DNA of 64,000 bases from positions 1 through 64,000 of the forward strand of contig JAKPJZ010000250.1 of the NCBI GenBank assembly GCA_029553955.1. The letters run 5' to 3'. The notes below the pieces were generated by a model. The model was given only the letters and a program-made list of their open reading frames with translations, did not search any database and had not been told where the DNA came from. Source of the stretch: Chloroflexota bacterium (GTDB lineage: Bacteria; Chloroflexota; Anaerolineae; SpSt-313). A program made the position numbers and the translations under genes. Numbering within the stretch: position 1 is the stretch's first letter; each line of letters opens with the position of its first letter. Positions 44,853-54,793 of the stretch are shown piece after piece.

Positions 44853-44853
<1 letters not shown>
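44071..44853 (+). CDS. livG: Branched-chain amino-acid ABC ATPase, LivG type
   Basis: The protein has 260 residues. Walker A is GPNGAGKTT and Walker B LLLDEPAAGMN. The signature is altered to LPYGEQRRMEI, as is usual for LivG, and IARTFQNIRPFPALSVLDNV is the family Q-loop block. It hydrolyses ATP with LivF to drive import. It overlaps livM by 17 bp and livF by one base. Confidence 0.95.
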
Positions 44854-45560
<707 letters not shown>

Positions 45561-45588
45561 GGAGCCGGTGCTGGACGGGGCACGTTTT

Positions 45589-45750
45589 GCGTGTTGCGTG
45601 TTTCGTCTCGCACTCGTCCGGCTATGGCGATCCGGACGGCGGTCGCACTGGGCACAGGAGCCTGGTGGCCGGCTCTGCGAATGGGCCTGGTCAGGCGATG
45701 GCGCCTTTCCTTCCGTAGGATGTACCATGGGAACGAAACACGCAACACGC
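45589..45750. repeat. 18-bp perfect inverted repeat upstream of the polar amino-acid importer
   Basis: GCGTGTTGCGTGTTTCGT (45589-45606) is exactly inverted at 45733-45750 around 126 bp with no gene. It lies between livF and the next binding-protein gene. It may be a MITE, or a terminator of the liv operon. Confidence 0.7.
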
Positions 45751-45774
45751 AACATGGAACGGAGGAGAAGCCCT

Positions 45775-46575
45775 ATGAAACGCGCACTGTTCCTATCGCT
45801 CGCCGTCGTCATGGTGCTCAGCCTGGCGCTGGCCGGCTGCACCCAGCCTGCGCCGCCGCAGGCGCCGACGCAGGTGCCTGCGGGGCCCACCGAGGTGCCG
45901 CCGCTGGACATCAGCGTCGTCACCGACGCCACCTGGCCGCCTTTCGAGATGGTCAACGAGACCACGAAGGGCCTCGAAGGCTTTGACATCGACCTCATGA
46001 ACGCCATCGCCAAGGAAGCCAATCTCAAGATCAACTGGGTCAATATCGGCTGGGACGCTCTGCTGGCAGGCATGGCCACCGGCCAGTACGACGCGTCGAT
46101 CTCGGTCATCACCATCACCGAGGATCGCAAGAAGGACATGCTCTTCTCCGATCCATACTATGATGCCGGCCAGCTCATCGCCGTGCGCATCGACAATAAC
46201 GACATCAAGGGTCCTGCGGACCTCAAGGGCAAGGTGGCCGGAGCGCAACTCGATACTACAGGCGACATCGAGATCGGCAAGATCGACGGCGCCAAGCGCA
46301 AGCCCTACGACGACGTCGGCCAGGCCATCCTCGACCTCATCAACGGCCAGATCGACGCCGTGGTGGCCGATAGCCCCCTCATCCGAGGCTACGTGGCCAA
46401 GAACGCGAGCAAGATCAAGTCGGTGGGCGAGCCCTTCACCGAGGAGTACTATGGCATCGCAGTGAGGAAGGGCGGCGAGGCCATCCTGGCCAGGATCAAT
46501 GCCGGCCTCAAGGCCGTCAAGGATCAGGGACTTATCGAACAGCTCAGCGACACGTGGGTCAAGACGGCCGAGTAG
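45775..46575 (+). CDS. Polar amino-acid ABC substrate-binding lipoprotein (family 3)
   Basis: The protein has 266 residues. The lipobox LALAGC is followed by a Pro/Gln linker. The family 3 binding fold shows DATWPPFEMVNETTKGLEGF, the Asp of GFDIDLMNAIAKEA, and DGYDASISVITIT-type hinge residues (QYDASISVITITEDRKK). It captures a polar amino acid such as Gln, Glu, Arg or His for the permease and ATPase encoded downstream. An AGGAGAAG site precedes the ATG at 45775. Confidence 0.94.
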   Translation: MKRALFLSLAVVMVLSLALAGCTQPAPPQAPTQVPAGPTEVPPLDISVVTDATWPPFEMVNETTKGLEGFDIDLMNAIAKEANLKINWVNIGWDALLAGMATGQYDASISVITITEDRKKDMLFSDPYYDAGQLIAVRIDNNDIKGPADLKGKVAGAQLDTTGDIEIGKIDGAKRKPYDDVGQAILDLINGQIDAVVADSPLIRGYVAKNASKIKSVGEPFTEEYYGIAVRKGGEAILARINAGLKAVKDQGLIEQLSDTWVKTAE

Positions 46576-46611
46576 GCGCAGGCGCCGCAGTAGAGCACGC
46601 TTGACCAAGTC

Positions 46612-46880
46612 AAGACAGAGGGCGCAGAGGACACAGACACTCTCCCTTGTCCTCTGCGCCCTCTGTCTTGACTTAAATGAGGCGCTCATTCACCACAGAG
46701 GGCACAGAGAACGCAGAGACCCCTTCTTATCCTCTGTGCCCTCTGTGTTCTCTGTGGTGAGCACCCGTAGCCTAGCCCCCATTGGCCGCCGCAGGCGGCT
46801 TCGTGGGCGTCGCAGCCTGGCCCCCCTCGGCCGCCACAGGCGGCTCGTGAGCGTCGTAGCCTAGCCCCTTGTGGGCGTCG
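46612..46880. repeat. Two family B hairpins followed by family E repeats
   Basis: One stem pairs AAGTCAAGACAGAGGGCGCA with its complement at about 46654-46676. A second pairs CACCACAGAGGGCACAGAGA with TTCTCTGTGGTGA. After them come CCTAGCCCC and GCCGCCGCAGGCGGC direct repeats. They separate the binding-protein gene from the permease gene of the same transporter, probably weakening read-through. Confidence 0.8.
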
Positions 46881-46924
46881 TAGGGTGCCTGGTTCCGCCA
46901 TCTGCGAGGCTCCTCAGGAATACA

Positions 46925-47774
46925 ATGAAAGGACCCAGACCCATGCCCGATGTGGAGAAACCAGAAGCAATCCCCCGGCCGGCCACGAACGGACGCTTGA
47001 CTGGCTTTGATCGCTGGTGGGGTTTGTTCGCCGCTGTGGCCGTCATCATCGTCGTGCTGGCCGTCAGCCAGCCAGACCCCTACTGGCGGATCATCAAGTT
47101 CCTCGGCGACGGCATCAAGATCACGGTCACGGTCACCCTCGTCTCGTACGTGTGCATCCTCGTCGTTGGCCTGATCGCCGGCCTGGGACGTGTCGCCAAG
47201 AGCGGCCTGATCCGCGGCATCGCGTCGGTCTATGTCGAAGTGATCCGCGGCATCCCGCTCTTGGTGCAGTTGTACATCATCTACTTTGCCTCGCCCAAGC
47301 TGTTGCAGGACCTGGGCAACGGCCTGCTGGCCCACGGCCTCACGCTGGGCGGCCTTGCCGCCGGGTTAGCCTCGTTCAGGATGAACGCCGAGTTGGGCGC
47401 CATCGCCGGCCTGACAGTCTGCTACGGCGCCTACGTCGGCGAGATCTACCGGGCGGGCATCCAGTCGATCCCGCGCGGCCAGATGGAGGCGGCGCGTTCG
47501 CTGGGCATGAGCCAGATGCAGGCCATGCGTTACGTCGTGCTGCCCCAGGCCATCCGGGTGATCCTGCCGCCGCTGGGCAACGAGTTCGTGTCGCTGTTGA
47601 AGGACTCGTCCTTGGTATCGACCGTGGCCGTGACCGACATGACGCGGCGCGGTCGCGAGTTCATGGGCCGCGAGTTCATCCCGCTCGAGGTGTTGACGCT
47701 GGTGGCCCTGTTCTACCTGCTGATGACGGTGTTCTCGGCGCGCATCGTCTCGTACATCGAAAGGAAGACTTCGT

Positions 47775-47785
<11 letters not shown>
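46925..47785 (+). CDS. Polar amino-acid ABC permease (HisMQ/GlnP type)
   Basis: The protein has about 286 residues. An N-terminal membrane segment, then the HisMQ-family channel domain: [39 protein letters not shown] and the EAA loop [19 protein letters not shown]. It works with the ATPase whose start it overlaps by 11 bp. The ATG at 46925 follows AGGAA; an ATG at 46943 is an alternative. It probably forms a homodimer, as only one permease gene is present. Confidence 0.92.
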
Positions 47786-48512
<727 letters not shown>

Positions 48513-48523
48513 GGCGAGGCGAG

Positions 48524-48599
48524 GCGTGATGCGTGATGCGTAAGGTGTGTCTATGACGCGAGTCGCTCACAGGCGAACCTTACGCATTACGCATCACGC
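48524..48599. repeat. Family C inverted repeat
   Basis: The 23-bp arms 48524-48546 (GCGTGATGCGTGATGCGTAA onward) and 48577-48599 are complementary with one mismatch. It is a probable terminator after the amino-acid importer. Confidence 0.75.
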
Positions 48600-48611
48600 A
48601 TCGTTTCTTCC

Positions 48612-48640
48612 TTGACGTCCCCTTCCCTCCTCGCTACAAT
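48612..48640 (+). promoter_or_regulatory. Promoter for the DUF3604 gene
   Basis: TTGACG (48612-48617) and TACAAT (48635-48640) are separated by 17 bp. It predicts a leader of about 375 nt that contains the MITE-like element at 48660-49001. Confidence 0.6.
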
Positions 48641-48659
48641 CGGCAGACTTTCGGGGCAA

Positions 48660-49001
48660 CTGTCAACGGATTAGTACTACAACCGTACTTGTCTGGGAAG
48701 GCTCACGATCCGGGCACAACGCTTCGCGCAGAGCCGGAACGGAGCCCTTTTGGGGGTCTTTTTCCGGGCCAGGGCCGGGAGGCTGCGGAGCGTGTCAGCC
48801 GGCAACTACCCGGATGGCCAGCGGTGGCAGCGCCAAGTACGGTTGTAGTATTAGGGGAACGGATTGAACGGATTGTCGTCGCCGCGGCGACTTTAAGGTT
48901 GCTCCGCGCCGAGCTGGGAAGGTGGAGGAACGGATTGAACGGATTGCTTGTCGCCACAGCGATGGTAATCCGTTCGATCCGTTCCCCTAATCCGCTGACA
49001 G
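48660..49001. repeat. 342-bp MITE-like element with 15-bp terminal inverted repeats
   Basis: The ends CTGTCAACGGATTAG (48660-48674) and CTAATCCGCTGACAG (48987-49001) match with one mismatch when inverted. Inside are a perfect 16-bp inverted pair (48676-48691 with 48834-48849, ACTACAACCGTACTTG) and repeated GAACGGATTGAACGGATTG motifs. There is no open frame of note. It separates the promoter from the DUF3604 gene. Confidence 0.65.
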
Positions 49002-49022
49002 CCCCCCTGTGAGGTGCAGCGC

Positions 49023-51155
49023 ATGCTTGCTCCCGACCAGGTGCGTCTCTGGTATGGCTGGGCCGAGCTTTCGCCCGCGGACCCCATCGTCGCCGGCAGC
49101 CTGGGGCGCTGGCGGGTCATCTACCACGTGGGCCGCCACGGCGTGGCCGCGGGCGGCTCGCTCAAGCTGCTCTGGCGTGCGGCGAGCGATTGGCCGCCGC
49201 TGCAGGGCCGGGACCCCTACGAGGAGAGCTTTTGCACGGTCGCCACCACGGGCCGGGCGCGCCTCGCCTGGCGCTATGACCCCCGCGGCCATGCGCAGCC
49301 CTGGCCGCGGGCGCTTGTCGTTGACGTGGCGCAGTGGGGGCTCGCCGAGGGCGACGAGGTGACCATCGACCTGGGCGACCCCGAGGGCGGCTCGCCGGGC
49401 GTGCGTGCGCAGACCTTTGTCGAGCGCAACCACGAGTTCCGCGTGGTGGTCGATGCCATGGGCCGCGGGCAGCACGTCGCCATCCCCTCGCCCACGGTCG
49501 AGATCGTCGCCGGCCCGCCCGAGCGGCTGGCCGTCGTCGCGCCTTCACAGGTGGCCGTGGGCGAGCCCTTTGCTCTCACCCTGCGCCTCGAGGACCGCTG
49601 GGGCAACGTGGCCCGGGGCTACACCGGCCGCGTGGCGCTGCAGGGGTTGGATGGCCTCGCCGCGGTGGAGTTGGCGCGCGGCGACGGCGGCGTGCGGCGC
49701 ATTGGCGGCCTGCGCCTGAACGCGCCCGGCCTCTACCGCGTGCGCGGCCGCGAGGCTGTGCTGGGGCTGGAGGGCGAGAGCAACCCGCTGCGGGTGATGC
49801 CGGCGGGCGAGCAGGCTCCCGCGTTGCTGTGGGGCGACCTGGCCGGCGAGAGCGAGGAGACCGGCGGCACCGGCACGGCAGCCGAGTATTTCTCCTTTGC
49901 CCGCGACGCGGCGGCGCTCGATTTCTGCGCCCTCCAGGCCGGCGCCTGCCACGTCAGTCCCTCCTTCTGGTCGCAGTTGCAGGAGGCGGTGAGCGCAAAC
50001 GATGAGCCGGGTCGTTTTGCTGCCTTCCTGGGCTATCACTGGGCGGGCAATACCTGCGGCGGCGGCACGCGCCACGTGCTCTTTGCCGGCGACGCCGGCG
50101 AGTTCTACAGCGCCAGCCCCGAGTCTGGCGACAACTGCCGCTTTCCGTTGGCGAACCTCTATGAGGCGCTGCGCCGCCACGACGCGCTCCTGATCGTGGG
50201 CGCGGCGAGCCCTGCGGCCAACCTCGACTGCTATGATGAGGGCCTGGAGCCGCTCGTCGAGGTCTGTTCCGGCTGGGGCGAGTTCCCCTGGCTGGTCGAG
50301 GAGGCGCTGCGCCGCGGCCGTCGCGTGGGGCTGACGGCGTCGAGCGGCGAGTTGCAGGGCCGGCCTGGGGCCTCGTGGCCGGGCGCGGGCGACCGGGTGG
50401 CGCGGGGCGGGTTGACTTGCGTCTTGGCGCCGGAGCGCACACGCCAGGCCATCTGGGAGGCGCTGCGCGCACGCCACTGCTATGCGACCAGCGGCCCGCG
50501 CATTCTGCTCGACGTGCAGGCCGATGGACACACCATGGGCGAGGTCTACCAGGCGGCGGCGCCGCCGGAGCTGCGCCTCCACGTGGCCGGGACGGCCGAG
50601 ATCGAAGCGTTGGAGATCCGGCGCGGCGCCGAGGTCGCCTACCGCTGCCCCGAGCAGGACCCGGGCCGGCCTGGCTGGGTGCGCGTGGCCTGGGGCGGCG
50701 CCATGGCCAGAGACTGGCCACGCCACGTGCCGTGGGATGGCACGCTGCGCTGTCAGGGGGCGCGCATCAAGCGCGCCTGCGCCTATGGCGGCGACTCCCC
50801 GGCGCGCGGCATCGTCCTGAGCGACGAGAGCGCCGTGAGCTGGCGCTCGGTCACAGCCGGCAACGAGAACGGCGTCGAGCTCGAGCTGGAGGCCGCGCCC
50901 GACGCCCGGCTCGAGTTGGCGCTGCCGTTGGTGAACCTCACGGTGCCGCTGAGTGAGCTGCCCTTTGAGCGAGCGCTGGGGGGCGAGGGGCTTGTGGTGC
51001 GCATCGGCCCGCGGCCCCGCGGCACAGGCACGCGCGAGCTCGAGCTGCGCTGGGCCGAGCAGACCCTGCGGCCGGGCGCCACGCCCTACTACGTGGCCGT
51101 GCACCAGACCGACGGGGCGCGCGCCTGGAGCAGCCCCATCTACGTCCTTGGCTGA
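49023..51155 (+). CDS. DUF3604 domain-containing protein
   Basis: The protein has about 710 residues with no signal peptide. The N-terminal and central beta-rich parts (QVAVGEPFALTLRLEDRWGN, an Ig-like strand pattern) precede the DUF3604 core: LLWGDLAGESEETGGTGTAA with a metal-type Asp, FLGYHWAGNTCGGGTRHVLF, and LEALRARHCYATSGPRILLD near residue 490. The family resembles PHP-type metal hydrolases but its substrate is unknown. The ATG at 49023 has GAGG 8 nt upstream. It is a single gene behind a repeat-filled leader. Confidence 0.85.
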   Translation: MLAPDQVRLWYGWAELSPADPIVAGSLGRWRVIYHVGRHGVAAGGSLKLLWRAASDWPPLQGRDPYEESFCTVATTGRARLAWRYDPRGHAQPWPRALVVDVAQWGLAEGDEVTIDLGDPEGGSPGVRAQTFVERNHEFRVVVDAMGRGQHVAIPSPTVEIVAGPPERLAVVAPSQVAVGEPFALTLRLEDRWGNVARGYTGRVALQGLDGLAAVELARGDGGVRRIGGLRLNAPGLYRVRGREAVLGLEGESNPLRVMPAGEQAPALLWGDLAGESEETGGTGTAAEYFSFARDAAALDFCALQAGACHVSPSFWSQLQEAVSANDEPGRFAAFLGYHWAGNTCGGGTRHVLFAGDAGEFYSASPESGDNCRFPLANLYEALRRHDALLIVGAASPAANLDCYDEGLEPLVEVCSGWGEFPWLVEEALRRGRRVGLTASSGELQGRPGASWPGAGDRVARGGLTCVLAPERTRQAIWEALRARHCYATSGPRILLDVQADGHTMGEVYQAAAPPELRLHVAGTAEIEALEIRRGAEVAYRCPEQDPGRPGWVRVAWGGAMARDWPRHVPWDGTLRCQGARIKRACAYGGDSPARGIVLSDESAVSWRSVTAGNENGVELELEAAPDARLELALPLVNLTVPLSELPFERALGGEGLVVRIGPRPRGTGTRELELRWAEQTLRPGATPYYVAVHQTDGARAWSSPIYVLG

Positions 51156-51163
51156 GTGCCCCG

Positions 51164-51222
51164 ATTGTCATTGCGAGTGCCCCAGGGTTCGGCGAAGCCT
51201 GGGGTACTCGCAATGATAATCC
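51164..51222. repeat. Short family A repeat after the DUF3604 gene
   Basis: ATTGTCATTGCGAGTGCCCC and GGGGTACTCGCAATGATAAT pair as a stem 8 bp past the stop codon and may be a terminator. Confidence 0.7.
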
Positions 51223-51228
51223 AGAGTC

Positions 51229-51258
51229 TTGGCTGAATCTGACAAAGTGTAGTATAAT
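51229..51258 (+). promoter_or_regulatory. Possible promoter for the beta-helix gene
   Basis: TTGGCT (51229-51234) and a perfect TATAAT (51253-51258) lie 18 bp apart. The -35 element is weak, and an inverted repeat lies between it and the gene. Confidence 0.4.
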
Positions 51259-51297
51259 GGAGGCTGACCTACAAGGTAACGTTGTAGCGACCAAGAA

Positions 51298-51411
51298 CCT
51301 ATCCGAAAACCCGTCGCATAGCCCCTTGTGGGCGTTGCTCATGGCGTAATTCGGCGTCGTAGCGCGGCGAAAGGGGCACAAGGCCCCAGGCTACGCGACT
51401 TTTCGGATAGG
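51298..51411. repeat. Inverted repeat in the leader of the beta-helix gene
   Basis: CCTATCCGAAAA and TTTTCGGATAGG form the outer stem, and GTCGCATAGCC pairs with GGCTACGCGAC inside. CCCCTTGTGGGCG ties it to family E. Confidence 0.7.
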
Positions 51412-51451
51412 CTCCAAGCACCGGTGCGCATGCCCCCGAAGGAGAGCAGCC

Positions 51452-53032
51452 GTGAAAGCATGGCGATTGGCCGTAGGCGTTCTCCTGGTCACCCTCTTCT
51501 TGTGGCCAGCCCTCCCCGCCTACGCCGCAACCCCGGTGCAGGTGTGGGTTGACGATGGGTATTGCAGCGCGTGCGGCAACGATGGGCACGTGTGGAATAG
51601 CGACGCTTTTGCCACCATCTCGGCCGCGCTGCGCGCCGTGGCCGCCGGCGGCACCGTGCACGTCTACCCTGGCACCTACCGTGAGGACGTGTCGATCGCC
51701 AAGCCGGTGCGCCTGGTGGCCGAAGGGCCGGGCGTGCAGCTCGCGCCGCGCCTCGCCGAGGTGACAGTGCTGGTGGCCGCCAACGACGTCAGCATCGAGG
51801 GCCTCGAGGTCACCGGCGGCAAGCAGGCGGCCATCCTCGCCGTGGGTCCCGATTTCCAGCGCCAGCCGATGCGCAATATCACGGTGCGCGGCACCATCGT
51901 GCGCGGCGGGCTTTTCGGCATCGCCATGAACATTGACGCTGCCTGGAACTATGGCACGTTGGCCGCGAGCGGCATCGAGATCAGTGGCAACGCCGTCTCG
52001 GGCTGCACGCGCGCCATCTATGTCTACAACGCTCAGGCCGCGATCAGCGGCAACAGCGTCTCGGGCCTGGCGCCTGAGGGCATCGGCATCTACTCTTCGC
52101 AGGGCGCAGTCTCGCAGATCAAGGGCAACACGGTGCTGGTCAACTCGCCGAATGGGCGGGCCATCTACATCCTCGACAACCAGGGGACCCTGATCGACGG
52201 CAATTCGCTCGTCGGGGCGACCGATGTGCTGACGCCCACGACGGCCATCGCGCTCTATGGCTTTGGCGACCTGGTACTGAGCAACAACGCCATCCTCGGC
52301 TTCTACTGGGGCACCAACGCCTACACGGGCGGCACGGCGCGCATCGAGCGCAATTCCTTCCAGAACACGGCTGCCTGGGCCATCAGCTTTGGCTCGGCCA
52401 TCACCACCACTCAGGTGAGCATCCTCGACAACACCATCCGCGGCTCCTACTGGGGGCTGCGGCTCGACGATGACGGTGGCAACGGCTTGCAGGCCACAGT
52501 GCGCGGCAACGATCTCAGCGACAATGTCGTGGGCGTGCAACTGGCCTCGTCGGTGCGCAGCCAGCAGGTGCGGCTGGCAGGCAATGCCATCAGCGGCAAC
52601 CTGAGCGCGGGGTTGCGCAACGAATCGGAGGCGCCGATCATCGCCGGCGACAACTGGTGGGGCACCAACGACGGCCCGCAGCCGGCCGGCTCTGGCGACC
52701 GCATCGAAAGCGTGGGCAGCGTGACCGCGAGCCCCTGGGTCCGTCTGCAAGCCTCGACCGGCAGCGACGGCAGCGGCCAGACGACGGTCACGGCCACCCT
52801 CGCGAGCCTGCTCTACCGTCTGAGCGGCCGTTCCCTCACCTTCAGCACGACCAGGGGCACCTTCGCCAATTCGAGCACCACGTGGACGGCCACAACCGAC
52901 AGCAACGGCGAGGCCAGGGCCGTGCTCACGCTGCCCGCCGGCCAGGCAGGCAGCGTGACGATCAGCTCAGCCCGCGGCCCGGTCCTCACCATCAGCGTGC
53001 CGGCGCCGAAGAGGGCGAATTCGGGGAACTGA
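51452..53032 (+). CDS. Secreted right-handed beta-helix (NosD/pectate-lyase-like) protein
   Basis: The protein has 526 residues. A Sec signal peptide ends near PAYA (residue 24). Parallel beta-helix turns (about 45-410) show repeated N-x-I/V-x-G patterns such as ISGNAVSGCTRAIYVYNAQ and RIERNSFQNTAAWAI, with ALRAVAAGGTVHVYPGTYRE at the start. A C-terminal Ig-like Big_1-type domain (about 430-515, TFSTTRGTFANSSTTWTA) ends the protein. It is probably surface-exposed, binding or cutting a polysaccharide; catalytic residues are not evident. The start is GTG with AAGGAG upstream. Confidence 0.87.
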   Translation: MKAWRLAVGVLLVTLFLWPALPAYAATPVQVWVDDGYCSACGNDGHVWNSDAFATISAALRAVAAGGTVHVYPGTYREDVSIAKPVRLVAEGPGVQLAPRLAEVTVLVAANDVSIEGLEVTGGKQAAILAVGPDFQRQPMRNITVRGTIVRGGLFGIAMNIDAAWNYGTLAASGIEISGNAVSGCTRAIYVYNAQAAISGNSVSGLAPEGIGIYSSQGAVSQIKGNTVLVNSPNGRAIYILDNQGTLIDGNSLVGATDVLTPTTAIALYGFGDLVLSNNAILGFYWGTNAYTGGTARIERNSFQNTAAWAISFGSAITTTQVSILDNTIRGSYWGLRLDDDGGNGLQATVRGNDLSDNVVGVQLASSVRSQQVRLAGNAISGNLSAGLRNESEAPIIAGDNWWGTNDGPQPAGSGDRIESVGSVTASPWVRLQASTGSDGSGQTTVTATLASLLYRLSGRSLTFSTTRGTFANSSTTWTATTDSNGEARAVLTLPAGQAGSVTISSARGPVLTISVPAPKRANSGN

Positions 53033-53034
53033 GA

Positions 53035-53140
53035 GGGCAGGGCGCGAAAGAACGCGAAAGGGCGCGAAATGGGCGCGAAAACCACTTGCCCCATTTCGCG
53101 CCCTTTTTCGTGCCTCTTTCGCGCCCCTTCGCGCCCCGCC
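53035..53140. repeat. Family B variant inverted repeat between convergent genes
   Basis: AGGGCGCGAAAGAACGCGAA with complementary TTCGTGCCTCTTTCGCGCC, plus an inner CGCGAAATGGG with CCCATTTCGCG. It is a likely bidirectional terminator for the beta-helix and CPBP genes. Confidence 0.75.
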
Positions 53141-53143
53141 CTC

Positions 53144-54115
53144 TCACCGTGGCAGCAGGAACAGGATCAGGTTATAAGTTGCGTGCACCAGGATGCATGC
53201 GGTGGTGTTGAGGCGCTGGCGGTAGAGGCCGAGGACCAGGCCGATGACGCCGATGCTGAGGAGCGCCCAGGTCACGCCGTACTGCAGGTGCAGCACGCCG
53301 AAGGTCAGCGCTGTCAGCACCAGGCCCAGGCGGGGCTGCAGGGCGCCGCGGAAGAGGAGCTCCTCTGCCGTGCCGGAGGCGAGGGCGACCAGCGCGGCCG
53401 CCAGCGGCGTGTCGATGCCGCGGTAGAGCTCGAGGGTGGCCCGGTCGAGCTCGTTGAAGGCCTGCGGCGCCACCCGGCTGCCGACGGCGTTGAGCGCGAC
53501 CTCGAAGGCGAGCAGCCCTGCCACCCCTGCCAGGCTCAGGCCCACATCCCGCCAACTGAGGCCGCCCAGGCCCAGGCGCTGCCACGTTTCGGCGGCGCTG
53601 CGCCGGGTCAGCAGGCCGGCGCCCGCCAGGGCCAACGCCGCCAGCGGCAGCTCGCTGAGCAGCACCTGGCCCAGGCCGAGCGAGCCCGACAGCGCGAGGA
53701 ACCCCTCGGGCCCCATGCCGCTCAGGCCGATGCTCTGCGCCCACAGCAGCGCCAACAGCGCCAGGGCGACGGCATTCACTGTCGAATCGGGCCGCACCGG
53801 GATGATGCGCGCCAGGGCGCGGCGCACCGGCGGCGCAAGGGCGAGCCATGAGGCAACGCCGCCCACCAGCAGCCCCAGGCCCAGGCGCAGCGGGCGCATG
53901 TTCGCCAGGTTCGCCGCCAGGTCGGGCGCGAGCGAGGCGGGCGCGGCCTGCTGCGCCGCGGCCAGCACCAGGTAGACTACCCCCAAGAGAAGTGCGCCCA
54001 GCCCCACCAGGGCCATTGACACGTAGGCCGCGATGCGCCACCCCGGGCGCTTCTCGCCTAGCGAGGCCATGGCGACCACGGCGACGATGGCGACGAGTAG
54101 GATCAAGTTCTCCAT
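53144..54115 (-). CDS. CPBP family intramembrane metalloprotease (CAAX protease-like)
   Basis: The protein has 323 residues and about eight membrane segments. The glutamic-protease-like motif is GTAEELLFRGALQPRLG (EExxxR). Downstream histidines lie in FGVLHLQYGVTWALLSIG and in the final LVHATYNLI. Such proteins cleave membrane substrates or process peptides; in bacteria roles range from bacteriocin immunity to signalling, and none is indicated here. The gene is divergent from the sugar-isomerase gene across the palindrome array. Confidence 0.92.
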   Translation of the reverse strand: MENLILLVAIVAVVAMASLGEKRPGWRIAAYVSMALVGLGALLLGVVYLVLAAAQQAAPASLAPDLAANLANMRPLRLGLGLLVGGVASWLALAPPVRRALARIIPVRPDSTVNAVALALLALLWAQSIGLSGMGPEGFLALSGSLGLGQVLLSELPLAALALAGAGLLTRRSAAETWQRLGLGGLSWRDVGLSLAGVAGLLAFEVALNAVGSRVAPQAFNELDRATLELYRGIDTPLAAALVALASGTAEELLFRGALQPRLGLVLTALTFGVLHLQYGVTWALLSIGVIGLVLGLYRQRLNTTACILVHATYNLILFLLPR

Positions 54116-54214
54116 GGCCTACCCCATCCTTGCAGCAGAAGCATACGCGGCCCCACACGGCCGACGCCGGCTGCATTCTAGCATAGAGAACAGCGACACG
54201 CAACAGCAAAAGGC

Positions 54215-54706
54215 CCGGACTCCCCAACTTGTTGGGGCGTTCCTCACGTCCCGAACAAGTTCGGGACTCGGGGCAGGCGTTCCTGACGTCCCGAACAAGT
54301 TCGGGACTCCGGACGGCGCCGCTCCCGGACTCCCCAACTTGTTGGGGCGTTCCTCACGTCCCGAACAAGTTCGGGACTCCGGACGGCGCCGCTCCCGGAC
54401 TCCCCAACTTGTTGGGGCGTTCCTCACATCCCGAACAAGTTCGGGACTCCGGACGGCGCCGCTCCCGGACTCCCCAACTTGTTGGGGCGTTCCTCACATC
54501 CCGAACAAGTTCGGGACTCCGGGCGGGCGTTCCTCACGTCCCGAACAAGTTCGGGACTCGGAGCAGGCGTTCCTCACGTCCCGAACAAGTTCGGGACTCC
54601 GGACGGCGCCGCTCCCGGACTCCCCAACTTGTTGGGGCGTTCCTCACATCCCGAACGAGTTCGGGACTCCGGGCAGGCGTTCCTCACATCCCGAACAAGT
54701 TCGGCA
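54215..54706. repeat. Phased array of two palindromes in 40- and 70-bp steps
   Basis: Nine copies of CCCGAACAAGTTCGGG start at 54250, 54290, 54360, 54430, 54500, 54540, 54580, 54650 and 54690. The steps are exactly 40, 70, 70, 70, 40, 40, 70 and 40 bp. The 54650 copy has one changed base, and the last copy ends in C. Five copies of CCCCAACTTGTTGGGG start at 54222, 54332, 54402, 54472 and 54622. Four lie inside the 70-bp steps and the first leads the array. Linkers are GCGTTCCTCACGT and GACTCCGGACGGCGCCGCTC. There are no unique spacers, so this is not CRISPR. Confidence 0.9.
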
Positions 54707-54723
54707 CCCCGGGGTGGGCTGGG

Positions 54724-54752
54724 TTGACTTGGCCCTCCTGCCTCCCTACAAT
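54724..54752 (+). promoter_or_regulatory. Promoter for the sugar isomerase gene
   Basis: TTGACT (54724-54729) and TACAAT (54747-54752) have a 17-bp spacer, right after the palindrome array and 41 bp before the chosen start codon. Confidence 0.65.
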
Positions 54753-54793
54753 GGGTGCAATCCCCGGAGATGTGCGTGACGGAGGAGACGCCG

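Noticed and set aside
54215-54706. CRISPR array
   Set aside because: The repeats are palindromes with identical linkers and only two spacing classes; there are no unique spacers and no cas genes.
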